Part shown: positions 46,094 through 58,063 of the stretch, piece after piece
How the letters are laid out: every line of letters begins with the position of its first letter
How positions within the stretch are numbered: position 1 is the stretch's first letter
NCBI RefSeq assembly: GCF_040115645.1
Contig: NC_089567.1
Span: 1,054,001 to 1,118,000, forward strand
Length of the DNA stretch: 64,000 bases
Reading direction: 5' to 3'
Source: Euwallacea fornicatus
Taxonomy: Eukaryota; Arthropoda; Insecta; Coleoptera; Curculionidae
Notes under the pieces: model-generated
What the model was told of the DNA's origin: nothing
Seen by the model: the letters and a program-made list of their open reading frames with translations, nothing else
Databases searched by the model: none
Made by a program: the position numbers and the translations under genes

Positions 46094-47121
46094 CCCGGGT
46101 AGATGAGCCGACTCTTGTAAAAGGTAAAGAGAATTTGATTTAAATTTTCATTTTTTGCGGTTCAGTCCTGCTTGGTTAAAGATTAGTTTCTAAAATAATT
46201 TCAGTTTTGGAAAATCAAATGTGTCTTGAAAATTAAAAAAAATCTATTTCAGTGTAGAGTAAAGTGTCTTTTATGTGTCAAATATGACTTAATGTTATTA
46301 AGAAAAGTTGCTTAGAATCGGAACCTAATTCCATACACCAACTTTGAAAGTCCTCGTCGAACTTTGGCTTATTCACAATTTGTTGTATTTCCCAAATAAA
46401 AAGCAAATATTTTCACTAATTTTTGTTTTACTAAAACGATGAACTATTATCATAAAATAAATTAAAAAATTAGTAATCTTATATTAAACTTTTTTGGCTA
46501 AATGATCAATTTTGTAAAAGATGGTTTAGGAGAATGATGGCCGCCCAGATCCCCAGATCTTACGGTTATGAATTTTTTTGTTCGAGCAAGAATGAAAAAC
46601 ATAGTTTATGCAAAACACATTTCAACTAATACAGAATTATTAAAAAACAGGATAACGCAGACAGTTCGCTTATTTCCTAGAGAAGACGTACAAGCAGTTC
46701 TTAAAGGATTCATACACCGTATTGAAAAATGTGCAAATTAAGGAGGAGATTTGGTGGAAGTTTAAATTTAATATGAGATTATACATTTGTTAATTTCTCT
46801 AATGACAATAGTTTATCATTAGTTAATAAAACAAAAATTGATAAGAACAAGATTTTTCGATTTGGGAAATATAAAAAAATGTCAAAAATCAAAGTTAGCC
46901 GAGGACTTTCAAATTTGGTGTATAGACTTGGGTTACAATGCTAACAACTTTTTTTCATAACATTATGGCATGTTTGACGCAGAGAAGACACTTTATTCTA
47001 CCTCAAATTAATTTTTTTTTTAATTTTCAAAAGTGAAATTTTGCCAAAAATTAGTCTTTAAAATGCAAATTTAGATAGAAAATTTCCTACCTTTTACAAG
47101 AGTTGGTTCGCCTATCAGGGG
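46094..47121 (+). mobile_element. Tc1/mariner-like element with about 270-300 bp inverted repeats
   Basis: The left arm (46094 to about 46400) and right arm (about 46855-47121) pair through ACTCTTGTAAAAGGTA near the tips, GAAAATTAAAAAAAA, AAAGTGTCTT, TTGAAAGTCCTCG and TATTTCCCAAAT. Between them is the last part of a transposase on the + strand. Long arms leave room for only about 450 bp of interior, so it is an internally deleted copy. Confidence 0.83.
46541..46741 (+). pseudogene. C-terminal transposase fragment
   Basis: An open stretch of 66 codons begins with PPRSPDLTVMNFFVRARMKN, the analogue of WPPRSPDLTPLDFFLWG. The third catalytic Asp is Asn (TVMN). It continues to a normal-looking C-terminus (DVQAVLKGFIHRIEKCAN) and TAA. 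The upstream two thirds are missing. Confidence 0.85.
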
Positions 47122-48690
47122 ACGCACAGTATCTAGAATTGCATGTAAGATGGGCAGGAAATTTTTCTGCGTTGTTGCGGAAAATTTGGAATAATTAAAA
47201 TATGTATCAGTAAAAGTTTTTCCGGGCTTAAAACAATAAAAAATTTATTTATTTTTAATCTTTTCATTCTTATAAGCTCAATATATCATTTGCGTTTTTT
47301 TTAAATCAACATTATATCAACATCATCATTTTAGTAATGTTTTACTCATTTTGCCTTTAATAGTTATCTAAGTAGACAAATCCATTGGAGACATATTGGG
47401 AGAATTCAGTGGTGAGAAAAAGCGCTTACCATTATGAACTTCTCACCGTTTCTGAGATGTAAATAGTGACTACTGTTGACCAGTTTCCTCCTATATGAAT
47501 AACTATTAAAGATATTTAAAGTAACCATAAAAGTTATTCATATTTTACTTTTTATAAAAATTACACCACGGCGGAAAAACCCAGTGGCGCGCTTACTTGA
47601 AATAACCTTTACCTATTTTGTATTTTTCAGGTAGGAGAAGAGGTTGAAATTAAGAAGCCAAATCTCAGCTTCCAAAATAGATTTGTCTTTATTCGGGATA
47701 CTCTGGTTACCCAAGTGTATGCCAATTATCCGTAATATATTCCAAATTCTGAAAGTGGCGTAAATAATAAAACAAGATTGATGTAAATTTCAAGGGCAAC
47801 AAAAACAAAGGAACTCCCACTTTCACGTAGTGAGTACAGAAATAAATTTCTCAATTTAATACGCATACCTACCACTTATTACTTGTTTTCCTTGTTTAAG
47901 TAATTATTATTCATGGCCGGGTCAGTTTACTTGAATGCTTTCATAGATCTCACTCAATAGATAAACAGTGATAAATTGTAAAACTACCCCTGATCCTAAT
48001 AAATTGTGCCCTGTGCTGCGCCTGCAATCTATAAAGAAAGTTCTTATAGATCGATCCTTTTATACTTGCCATAAATTAAATTTCAATATCTGAGCTTCAT
48101 TTATATTCTTCCATTGAATTTGGCATAGCAATATATTAAACGTCTCAGTTAATTTTACTATCAGAGATATTATCGTTAGCTATGATCAACTTGAGGCGTT
48201 AACGAATCATTTTCCAATGGCATTTCCTATGATTTAGGTACTGCAGATATAAAAAACGTTAAATTACAGTACTAGTTTCAGTTGTCCATTTACGTTCTCT
48301 AGCTCGGAAATTTTAACATGAATGTATTCAACTCGTGTCATATTCTCACTCGTTACATAAACCTATATATTTTATGACTAGTTGTATATTTGTTATGTTT
48401 TAATACCTACTACGTACACCTACATTGCTTTTTTAAATACATTCAAGCAATTAAAAAAATCCCTCAATATTCGATTAGAAGCGACTTTATCTAATAATTT
48501 TTAATTAAACATAACAGAAAAACGAAATTTTCCATTACCTCCAGTGGGTAAATATTGTGGTTTCCAAAATTAGGTCTGATTCTTATGAAATCTCTTGAAG
48601 TGAGCTACTTAATTTTCCTACGCAAATCCCTCAAATTCATCATTAAATAAACGAGATACCACATCTTCAACATCTCGTTCGTACATCATC

Positions 48691-48966
48691 AGTCATCAGC
48701 GATGCGCTTTGGTTGCTAGCACAGCGACGAGACTTCGGAAAACTTTCAGTGCATTTCGCGTGTTTTCCGACTCCACTGGACTCCGGAGTTGGAATGAGCG
48801 GCTCTGGAAAACTTTCGGAAATTTCCGCGTTCTTCGAAGTTTTGCCGTATCGCTATGGGGATCATGAATAATAGATTTAATGCTGTGTTACGAGAGTAAA
48901 CTAAAATTTATGTACCAGAGGACCTTTTTTTCAAGTTTTTGATCGAGCGGGAGGTTAGACAGCACT
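48691..48966 (+). promoter_or_regulatory. Possible promoter and 5' non-coding exon
   Basis: A segment distinctly richer in GC than its surroundings starts at an arthropod-type initiator (TCAGTC, A at 48691) and runs to a good donor, CACT/GTGAGT, at 48966/48967. It contains a 25-codon ORF from 48794 (MSGSGKLSEISAFFEVLPYR) that is probably not a complete protein. No downstream coding exon was recognised in the window. It could be an alternative first exon of a distant gene. Confidence 0.35.
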
Positions 48967-50314
48967 GTGAGTATTTTTCAAATAATTCTGTATTAGAGCG
49001 ATAAACTAGCGCTTTCCACCTTGAATTTTGGAGCATCAGGGACAATTATGAGAATTTCGGTATATTTCCCATACTCGGAATGGTTGTGGCTTTAGTTAAA
49101 TTTCTTTTAGCATTTTTTCTGTTTCCATGACTAACTAAAGAATAAAAAAAAGTATTGGTTAAAGTAATTATTAAATCGGTAGAATTCAGCAAGATGGAAA
49201 CTGTGTAGAAGTGAGAGAAAATCAAAATTCAATGTTCCACTTACATATAACAATTACACGAAATACTGATCATGACTAATTTTAAAGGCCTCGTCACTGT
49301 GTTTAATAAAACCGAACTGACGTCCGAGTTAGGGCAACGGATTATACTTTAACAGGATAGGGCAAGTTATTGAAGAGAGAAAATTGTGTCTAAAATATAA
49401 TGCAATAACCAAAGGGGTTAAAAGCTAATACGCGATGATCTAAAGGAAGTTTGAAATTGCTCGAAAGAGCAGCTAATATGTCCCAAAGGGCATGGTGACT
49501 TCTCAAAAGATATTGCTGGGATTTTAGCTAAGCCGAAATTCCAACTAGAGGAAATTCTAATTGAAAACCGGAGAGCTGGGCGAGAGTAGTAAACGGGAAT
49601 AGGTGTACAGGGTGTTTGGAAATTTTTGCTGCACGTCCCGTTCTTGCATGCCTCTCAAATCTCATGCTAAAAAAATAGCATTTATTTCACCAGTTGTCCA
49701 ACAAAGCACGAGAAAATGCTTAACATTTTCCAATAGAACATGAATTTCGTACGATTGCGATTTGAGTTTTATTAATAAAAATATCTAATTCTTTAAAAGA
49801 TAGTTCAGGCAAAGTGAAAATTTCTACTGTGCCGTAGGTAAGCGTCTTCAACTTTTCGAAAACTATGTACAGAACTTTATATTCCCAGATCTAATATGTA
49901 TTTGCAATTAAAAGATCACTCATATTCCATTACATTGGAAATTATACGGAAATTTTCATGTTGTGTCTCAAATCAGGGTTTCACCAGATGCTGTTCATGT
50001 GATTAACGAATAAAATCGTGAACAATGTCACGTTGCAGGCGTGCAATCTCCAATGGTCTGGAAAATTGACTCTAAATTAAACCGGATTTTAAATTTCCAA
50101 CGTTCGAGCATCTAACGGGATTTATTGATAATAAGCATGAAAACCCCATTTCTTGGATGCTATTGCTCGTCTTTAGCCAACGAAATAAAGATTACTTTTA
50201 ATTCCTCGGCAGTTAATTGGAAAATTTACTGTGGCGACGATGTATAATTTCCTTGTTTTGTTTGAGTGTTGAATTCGAAAATGTGAAAATTGAAGGCGAC
50301 GCCTCTAAAAAAAA

Positions 50315-50350
50315 CCTGATGATGGTTACCGAAAAACGAAACGTCGGATT
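50315..50350 (+). other. Hammerhead-like / Penelope-end-like motif
   Basis: The sequence contains CTGATGA, a short possible stem GG-TTA-CC, GAAA, and then CGAAACGTCGG. This arrangement recalls the hammerhead-type motifs at ends of Penelope-like retroelements. No reverse transcriptase was seen nearby. The call rests on pattern alone. Confidence 0.25.
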
Positions 50351-53300
50351 TCAAATATGACGTAGCCACGTCGTCGAAGCAGAAAAGATGCAGCAATGAA
50401 GTGTTAATTAGTTTGATTTAATTCATCAAACAAACTGAAGTAAAAATAATAACGTTTTTTTAAAAACTTTAGGTTTTTTCGAATAATTCCGACTGCTATC
50501 GCAATTTTTCAAACCGACCTTTAAGCTTTCATGATTCTGATATCCTCATGCACAAACTCCAGAAGCGAACACTCTGTATTAAGAGTAAATAATTGGTTTG
50601 ATTTGTGACATACGGTACTAATGAAGACAAAGTATATGAAAAAATTCAATTTTCAGAAGTTTAAACGTCTAATAGAAATTATATGATAAAATTTATTTAG
50701 CCGGCCAGAATTCGAATATAATCTATACTAAGACGGTTAATTTATCTCAGATTAATTGGTTTAGTTAATTAAGACGAATTTCACGTAATGTTGTTGACGT
50801 AACGTAAGCATATGCCCGGTTTAAAGACTCAAAATGAGATGAAAAAACAGGAAAAAAATTCATAACCACTTTAAATTAAATTCATAGCAATAGAACTAGC
50901 TATCGAAACAAGCTTTTTCTGTGTTTCAAGAGATATTTCGTCAAAGAAAAACCTCCTAGTAAGATTTATTATACATCGAAGTTCGGCGTTGACTTTCCCA
51001 ATCTGAAAGTTTTCCCCACAGACAATTGCGGTTTTCTTTTGTGAACAGACTATACTGCATGGTACTTTCTTCTGGCAGTAATTCCCTGTTCCATGATTGT
51101 GTCGCATTTAGAGAATATTTAGAAAAAGTAGTAGAGTGGAGAGAGTAGAAAGAAAAATACTTTACAGTAAAAGTATCTATAGCGGTAGATGATAAACAAT
51201 AGTTTAGTGACGCACTAATGGACTGACCAAGTTAGAGATTGTTACTATGAGACGTTGGAACGGGGGAGCTTTTTTGGAACCCCAAGGGAGGTGCGCCCCC
51301 ACACAACTGAGTTCGGTAAACGGCTCCTGCTTCCCTTTTCCACACTTACACTTTCAAAGTCTCTAGAAAGAATTTTTACATCTAAACTGACGCGGTTCCT
51401 ACACGTCCACATCATTGGTTACAATAAGACATTGAGATGAAAAAATTGCTTTAAAATTAACCTAACACGTACGACAGAGTCTTTACCGCCCTGGCTCGCT
51501 GATCGTCTCGTTCGTAAAACTGCAATCGGTGTGCGGTAATTTATTCCGCACTCGATCTCAGATAAATAACTATCAACGATACTTAGAAAATAAATTAATT
51601 AGATGATTAATCTAAATTAAAATCGCTATGTATGCAGGAGCGAATCTAAATAATTGACTGAAACAAACTTTACCTTCAGGCGTAGCCATTAATTGCAAAA
51701 CTTCCATGCCAAAAGAGGACATACATTTGGGAAATCTGCACGGCAAAGACTATGAATTCGTGCATTTTATAAATTTGTAGAAATATTAAAACCAATATTT
51801 CCATTAACTGAAACCGCATAGCGCAATCTTGTCATCTCGGAGGTATTGGGAAAATCAGCTATGCAACGTTATCTAAATATCATATCTGCTCTGCAATACA
51901 CAACTTGTAAGGAAATGTACATATTTCTGGAAGTTTATGTGACTTTTCAATTTAAAGTTAGACATTCTTCATAGCGTTTTCTATTGGGAAAACTGCCATA
52001 AAAACTTATTGTCACTCCTGTCTACTCAATGTCAATAAAGTAATATGACTTTGGAATTTTGCATTAAACTTTCCAGCAGAACACGCCATTCGTAACTTTG
52101 GAGCGCGGAGTAATTAAAAAAAATGTAATTAATTAAGTAATTAAGAACTAGCACAAAACAGTAAATTCTGTACTTTCCTAGAACTCGTACGATAATATTT
52201 CGAATTCAGTCCCATATTTCATTCCCAAAGATGGGACGTTTCAGTTACATTGCACACGACGTATTCCACTAGCACATTACAAGTATTAAGACGACATAAC
52301 GTGTGTATACAGTTTGTCTCAAATTGGTTCTACGATATGTACGGGGATTTTGGTTCTTATAAGAGACAATAGGGCAATAACTACGTTTTACCATTTTTCA
52401 GAAAAACGTAAATACTGAAGTTTTTTGGATTTGTCCTTTTGTTTCTAAACTAACCCGGAAGTGAATTTGGAGACGAACCTCTATCAGGTGACTGTCTTGG
52501 GGGGGAATTAGTCATTCCCCTGGACAATGTAGTAGTTAGCAGGTTCTGCTTCCGCGGCTGGTTCTAAACCTCTTGTTTCCGAAAGACCACTCTCGTTTTT
52601 GTCAGACCGAAAGAAACTGAGTTGAATTGAACTGCTTGATTGACTTTTTGAATTTGTATATTAACAAAGTTCTCAGCTTGAAGGTGTTGACAAGTGATTG
52701 GTGTCTGATGATTTCAAGGGCAAATTTTGACTTTTTGCGAATTGTTAATCTCCGATGAAGTCCAGTCTGAACTGACTAAAAAATGGGTGGGAGCCTCAAC
52801 GGTCAGTTCCCACTACCCTTCCCTTGTCACACGGAAACGACCCTTTATTGAATTACTGGAATTGGACGTCCTCCGCGGTACCAGGGATTGGTCCTTTGTT
52901 TGCCTCTAGTCGATTTTTTTTAATCACCAGGGTTTACAACCTTTCCTACGACTATGGCTAATTGCAACCAATATCACAGATGTACTGCAGTGGGATTCTT
53001 GGAAAATCTTTACAGTGCAAATCCCTTTTCTATCGGCAATAAACTACTTCAAGGGAGGTCATTATGGGAAAGTTTCCAGGGTTATGATACCCTTTCGTTA
53101 TAGTTTATTGCCGACATTTGGCATTCCCGAAAAAGTCCGATTGTTTCCAAACAGTGACTTTTTACGCAGAGCGCGATGACATATCAAAGATAGTTCCATT
53201 GTGGTTTATTTCCATGTTTGTACGGTAATTTTAAAAAATTCTTATAGACGCCATCTTAAATTTGAATTTTTTATCGTAGCAAATTTTGGGAAATTTTTCA

Positions 53301-54528
53301 ACTAAAACAAATGGGCTCGATGGCCGATTCGAAACGACTCGCCCAGCTCGAGCTGCTTTCCTGATTGGCCGAAAAACTGCTCTGAATTTCACGCGACCAA
53401 ACTTAAGAACGATTGGTCCACTGCAATGGGGGTGGGTTTCACTTATGAATTTGGAAATTTTTGACAGTTGACACAGAAGATTGACTGCTCGAGGTTCGAG
53501 TGCGTTCGATTGAAGCATAATCTTTGAAGTCGCCGATCGTGTATGGAGCGATCGCATATCGGATTACAAAAGAGTAGAAGCTACACGTTGCTACAGTTAA
53601 GAAACGCTTAAAATTTAATTATTTATTTAATTTAAAAAACATTAAAAATAAGAGGATTTAATGACTTTTTGACGTTTTTCTGCAAAACTCAAATTCTCAT
53701 ATTCCAAAATATTTCCCATTTAACCAACTCCGCATCTCTTATGGCGGCTGGGAGACCCGTAGATGTCGATTCGATCTGAGACAGCCCGTATATCATTCCT
53801 ATTCTCCCGAATTGACTAACCGCGTTTCGGAACTCGGATGAAAACAATGAAAACCGTCATAACTTCAGGCTTAATGATAGCCAGATTTTCATTGTACACG
53901 ACAAATATAATTCATCGCATAACAAAAGTCAACTTCCTCCAGGTATCGAAATTACTTTAAATCCCGAAATAAAAAATTCCAGAATAATGGAAAATTCGTA
54001 ATTAAAAAGCTGAATAGCAGGGAACCCTGGCCTCCATTCAGTTAAAGGATTTTGAGCAAAATCATGTCATAGCTCCGCGACAAACCCTCATGTTCCGAAA
54101 TGAAGCAAAGAACTTTATCTTTAAGCATATGAGTAAACGCAAATTACCCAAGTATTTGTCATTGCTATAAAAAGAGTCACGTTTGTTCTACTTGATATGG
54201 AAGATAAAGGTTCTTGTTGGATGATTTATCGTCTGTTTGCGAAAGGTGGACTATGTTATAACACCCCTGTAAATATAATAGCGGAAAGTCCCATTTCAGA
54301 CAAAAGCAGATGAACGCTTTGTTTATATTCGTTTTTATTGCTCTCAATTAAGAGTGGGAAAAGCTTCCCTTAAGTTGCGACTGCTGACATCGAGTTTTCT
54401 ATCGGGCGAACTAAAAGTACTTTAAAATGTACTGAGGTGCTCCAATTTGTCAAGAAGGTGATCGAATTATCTTATTCGCAATCTAACGTGAAATTTATGC
54501 AGATTAAATTATTGTCCTAACGAAAAAT

Positions 54529-55145
54529 CGTTGTGTAAGCTAATAGAGCGCATCGTAACAATCAATTTCGACTAATATGTATTTACTGCAATTGCCCCAC
54601 AAGGTTCTCGAAATACCGGCTTTTAAAATGTGAAAATTGGCAAAAAGCAGATTTGACCTCCAGGGTTCCTGAGCCGTCCAAATCCGATCACGAAATTCCC
54701 GTTGCGAACAGTCGGGGTTCCTCAGTCAGACATTGCTTCCCTAGTGGACACCACTCGGACATGGAAGAGATCGTCTTGAAACTTACTTTCGTGAGGCCCT
54801 CAAAATTATATATAAATGGCGGGAACTTTAAAAAATTGGGGTGGGGAAGTCGGCCTGGTCAAAGAGAGGAATAAAACCTCTAAGTCCCATCCACGGAGAT
54901 TGACTTACCGTCATAAAGAAATATTGTTGCATCAGCTTGTAGAGCGCATCGAGACAATTAACGTGATCTACCTTCTTAATACAATTGCTCTGTGGGTTCC
55001 CGAGATATCGACTTTTAAAGCTTGTCAAATGGCAAAAAGTAGATACGACGCCCGGCGTCCCACGGTCGGATTTGGACTTATGAGTTTTATTCCTCTCTTT
55101 GCCCAAACCGATTTCCCGAGAGTTATCTACGTCCATGTTTTATAG
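54529..55145. repeat. Degenerate direct duplication
   Basis: Blocks near 54541 and 54943 share TAGAGCGCATCG. Later blocks share a (T/C)TC(G/C)GAxATxxCGxCTTTTAAA stretch, GGCAAAAAG-AGAT and TCCxAATCCGA-type segments in the same order and spacing. A third, shorter trace (CCTGAGATATCGG) lies near 58023. Probably copies of one dispersed repeat. Confidence 0.5.
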
Positions 55146-55820
55146 CGCCCGCCATTTTTTATATAATTGTGAGAAAATCATGAAAATCGGTTTGAGCTCC
55201 GTGCCCCCCCCCCCCTCCCGAAAAATCTTTAATTAAACGTCATGGAACGGTAATGGAACGGTCCCGTTCACGTTAAGATATTTAAGATGGTTTAATGTGA
55301 CGCATAAGATTTCCAACTCTCCGTGTAAATTGAATTGCTGGACGCCCTGTATAGGACAATAACATTTGCTTTCGTTGAATATAATTTGATACGTTTTTAT
55401 CAGTGCGGAAATATTGAGCTTTTAGTAATTATTCGGAGCAAATCTATAATCGATATTTTTAGATCCAAGTTAGGGGAAATGTAGTTTATCTCTATTGAAA
55501 AATGTTGTTATGTATTTCAGACGGAGAATTGTATATTTTTATTTGCAGCATCATTTGAAAAATAGATGTCTCCTCCCCTTTATCCGGTTTCCAGCCAGCG
55601 GTTTTCCAGAATGTTCAACCACAAATTCATTCAGACCTCTAAATTTATTTCATGCATAAGCACATCAAAAAGTCCTTAGAATAATATCCTAGTGCAATAT
55701 GTCCTCGCACTTTCCATGTAAGAAAATATCAGCCTCACATTTATATTCGTCCTCATATATCACCCTAGACACCTCATTGTTATTGAAATAACACGTAGAC
55801 AAGGAAAATTTATATTCGAT

Positions 55821-56425
55821 TCATTTCCGATTTGATAGTTTTCCCGAAAACTCAGGCAAAATCTCAAAAATTAACACTTCGAAGAGAGGAAAGTTATCAC
55901 ATTTACAAAATATTCGAGCACTCTTCGGTTGGATGTATTTCTCAAGAGAGGAAGATCCCTTTAAGGCCCTGACGTGTTCATAAATATTAAAAATCCTCAA
56001 AAGATCTAGTTGAATAATGAGATATTTCATAGATGTCATGTTTTTGGATTGGGTAAAGCAGATTTGATCACGGCAAAGCCATGTCGGTTGTGCAAATAGA
56101 CGGAATACTTCATTGCATCTGTTCTGTTTTTTAGTAGAATGTAAATGTTTTCTGAGGCTGGAAAACATCGAGATGAATTCTGAATTACAACAGGTAAAAA
56201 AAGGTCCAATATCCAGCCAAATGAAAAGCTTTCAGTGGGCAAATTTGCTAGGAACGGAAAGTTGTTGACCTCATCTAAGGACTTTGATAAATAGTATTGT
56301 TTGCCGGATCCCACGGTTAAGTATGAATCTTGAAATGTAATTTGGGGCTTTATACGCTTGACATAATCTGAAACCATAAAGGCTATTTTCATAAAGCTCT
56401 TCAAAGGTACGTGCGCTTTAAGCAA
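55821..56425 (-). CDS. Unrecognised overlapping minus-strand ORFs (129 and 115 residues)
   Basis: 56425 to 56036 encodes 129 residues (start MLKAHVPLKSFMKIAFMVSD), and an overlapping frame 56168-55821 encodes 115 (ending SGKLSNRK). These are the longest open frames in the window outside named genes, yet no motif, signal peptide or family is recognisable. A single exon of an intron-rich or fast-evolving gene is possible, as is chance. Confidence is low. Confidence 0.25.
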
Positions 56426-56662
56426 AAACTATCTGAGCATTGCTTTTAGACGACGAGAGACGATTTCGTGCTTTCAGGTCATTTTTCAATCATGCCCAGT
56501 TTCCCTGCGAAAAAAGCGGAATATAAACGTGAAAATAGATAAGCAACTAAGCTTCTTTCGATTTACTAGTTAAATCTAACTAATCTGAACCCGATATCTG
56601 AAATCTGAAACATTTCCCGTCCTGTGCTAGAAATAGAATTTCATTCGAGGCAGCAGGGATTA

Positions 56663-57592
56663 TACAGGGCGATTCTTAACCTGTACACATGAACTTGGGA
56701 AATTACAACTGAGGACAACCAATGATTATTAGTGAAAAAAGAGTGCAATGAAACATTTTTATTTTGAGATACGCCAATTTATTTCAAATAAAAATAAAAG
56801 ACCCTGAATTTCATAAAACTGAAAACGCGTTTAATTTATCATAGTGATTGTCTGAAATTATTTCCATGATTTTCCATACAGAGTCGAGTTGAGACACAAA
56901 AAATTTATCAACACTTTTAAAAACTATTTTCAGTAAACGTGTGGGCTGGTATTATGAACGGAGTGCTTATTGGACCTTTTATTCTGGAAAATTATTTAAT
57001 TAGTCCTTGTTATTTACAATTTTGGCGTAATAATTTACAGGAACTAATTGAACAAGTTAATTTCAACGCTCGACAGCATACGTGGTTTTTTCCACGATGG
57101 TACTGCACCACGTCATGTGTGACGGGTACGACAAAGTTTGGATTATATGCTATCCGAATTACAGATAAGTAGAAGTGGTCCAGTTGGTTGGCCTCCTCGG
57201 TCGCCAGATCTTAACCCGCTTGACATTCACTTTTGAGGCAACATAAAGACCATGGTGTACGTTATCGAAGTTCACACGGAACGACAATTACGAAATCGCA
57301 TATGTACGTGCTGCTACTGGGGCAATTGGTCGACAACCTGGTTCGGGCCGCGCATGTGGAAACTGATGGATTCAGCGGGCTCAACTGTATATTGAAAATC
57401 ACGGAAATAACTTCGATGAATTAAATGCATTTTCAATTTTATTAAACTCAGGTTCTTTTATTTTTATTTAAAATAAATGGGTATCACTGAAACTGAAAAC
57501 GTTTTACTATGTATTTTTTTCGTTAACAATCATTACTTGTCCTCAGCCATGATTTCCCAAGTTTATGAGTATAAGTTCAGAATTACCCAGTA
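56663..57592 (+). mobile_element. Tc1/mariner-like element with about 170 bp inverted repeats
   Basis: The left end TACAGGGCGATTCTTAACCT pairs with the complement of the right end (TACTGGGTAATTCTGAACTT). Pairing continues through AAACTTGGGAAAT, TGAGGACAA, TAATGATT and ATAAAAATAAAAGAxCCTGA. A transposase fragment lies between them. Confidence 0.85.
56930..57424 (+). pseudogene. Transposase catalytic relic, DD41D spacing
   Basis: Starts VNVWAGIMNGVLIGPFILE and continues YLQFWRNNLQELIEQVNFNA. The second catalytic Asp follows in the DGTAPRHV reading, and WPPRSPDLNPLDIH carries the third. The intervening count is 41 residues with one stop (TGA after HV). The first catalytic Asp and the N-terminal domain are missing, and stops follow the DIH segment. 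Confidence 0.87.
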
Positions 57593-58063
57593 GAAATGAT
57601 GAAGCTGCAAACGTTGTAGAGCCCAACAAGACATCCATTACACAAACTTTAATTAAATGCAGTTGTTCAGGTTGCTGTTAATCGTAAAAAAAATAGTTCC
57701 TAGGGCGGTTTCGAGGGCTCTATCGTATGTGAGAGCTTATTGGGGTAGTAGTTCAGCGGTTTGTAGGTTTGTACTGGTGGCGAATCTCTAAATGGGCCCG
57801 AAGAGGTGGATGCAGTTTAATTGGTGCGAAAGTTTCATAATTAACTCAAATTGATCCTAAAAGGTTTAATATTACGTTTACGACATCGTGACGCCTGGTG
57901 CTGCAAGCGGATTTTGCAAGGGATCGGATGAACTTTCTTCTTATTAAATCAAAGTTTAAAATTAAAGGGTATTTTATAAAATAACGTTAAGCTGCGTTTG
58001 TGAGGCGACTGTTCCGCGTATCCCTGAGATATCGGTGCTTAAATAATGTAATGTCAGTTTTAT

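Larger units (their letters stand above)
44895..47733 (+). pseudogene. Unrecognised broken or partly seen gene
   Basis: Consecutive + strand open segments in different frames look coding by composition: 44895-45041 (FGDEKLKR at its end), 45050-45274 (EISYNVIFASTAHSSLRRWF) and 45289-45464 (HKLVACCYSDHKFRFW, then EQGPVIATG). The last joins across an intron to 47643-47733 through an ACAG/GTGCGA donor and a GTAG acceptor in matching phase, adding EEVEIKKPNLSFQNRFVFIR and ending in TAA. I do not recognise the product; the LVACCYSDHKFRFW segment recalls a beta-propeller strand only vaguely. Frame changes between segments imply decay or missed introns. The intron hosts a transposon (46094-47121). 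Confidence 0.35.
48967..56662. other. Intergenic or intronic sequence, no recognised gene
   Basis: Contents seen: a hammerhead-like motif at 50315-50350; a degenerate direct duplication at 54529-55145; a poly-C run near 55204-55216; isolated TACAGGG-like ends (49609, 52314, 55345); and a minus-strand pair of overlapping ORFs at 55821-56425. GC is higher around 53280-53560 and 54640-55140, but no protein family was recognised there. Confidence 0.45.

Noticed and set aside
51680..51779. Possible terminal exon after ACTTTACCTTCAG encoding 32 residues
   Set aside because: Good acceptor, but no donor exon, family or conservation could be shown.
53033..53114. 14 bp inverted repeat TCGGCAATAAACTA / TAGTTTATTGCCGA
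   Set aside because: Genuine but short, with no terminal features of an element and no neighbouring function. Left as a minor hairpin.
53231..53557. 108-codon minus-strand ORF with a basic RKAARAG-type segment
   Set aside because: Sits in a GC-richer repeat-like stretch and has an antisense ORF of similar quality. No recognisable domain.
54653..55145. ORFs on both strands across 54.6-55.1 kb
   Set aside because: They fall in a degenerate direct duplication, and the frames do not agree between the two copies.
57728..57800. tRNA-like start (GGGGTAGTAGTTCAGCGG)
   Set aside because: No matching acceptor stem or TTCGA box at the right distance.
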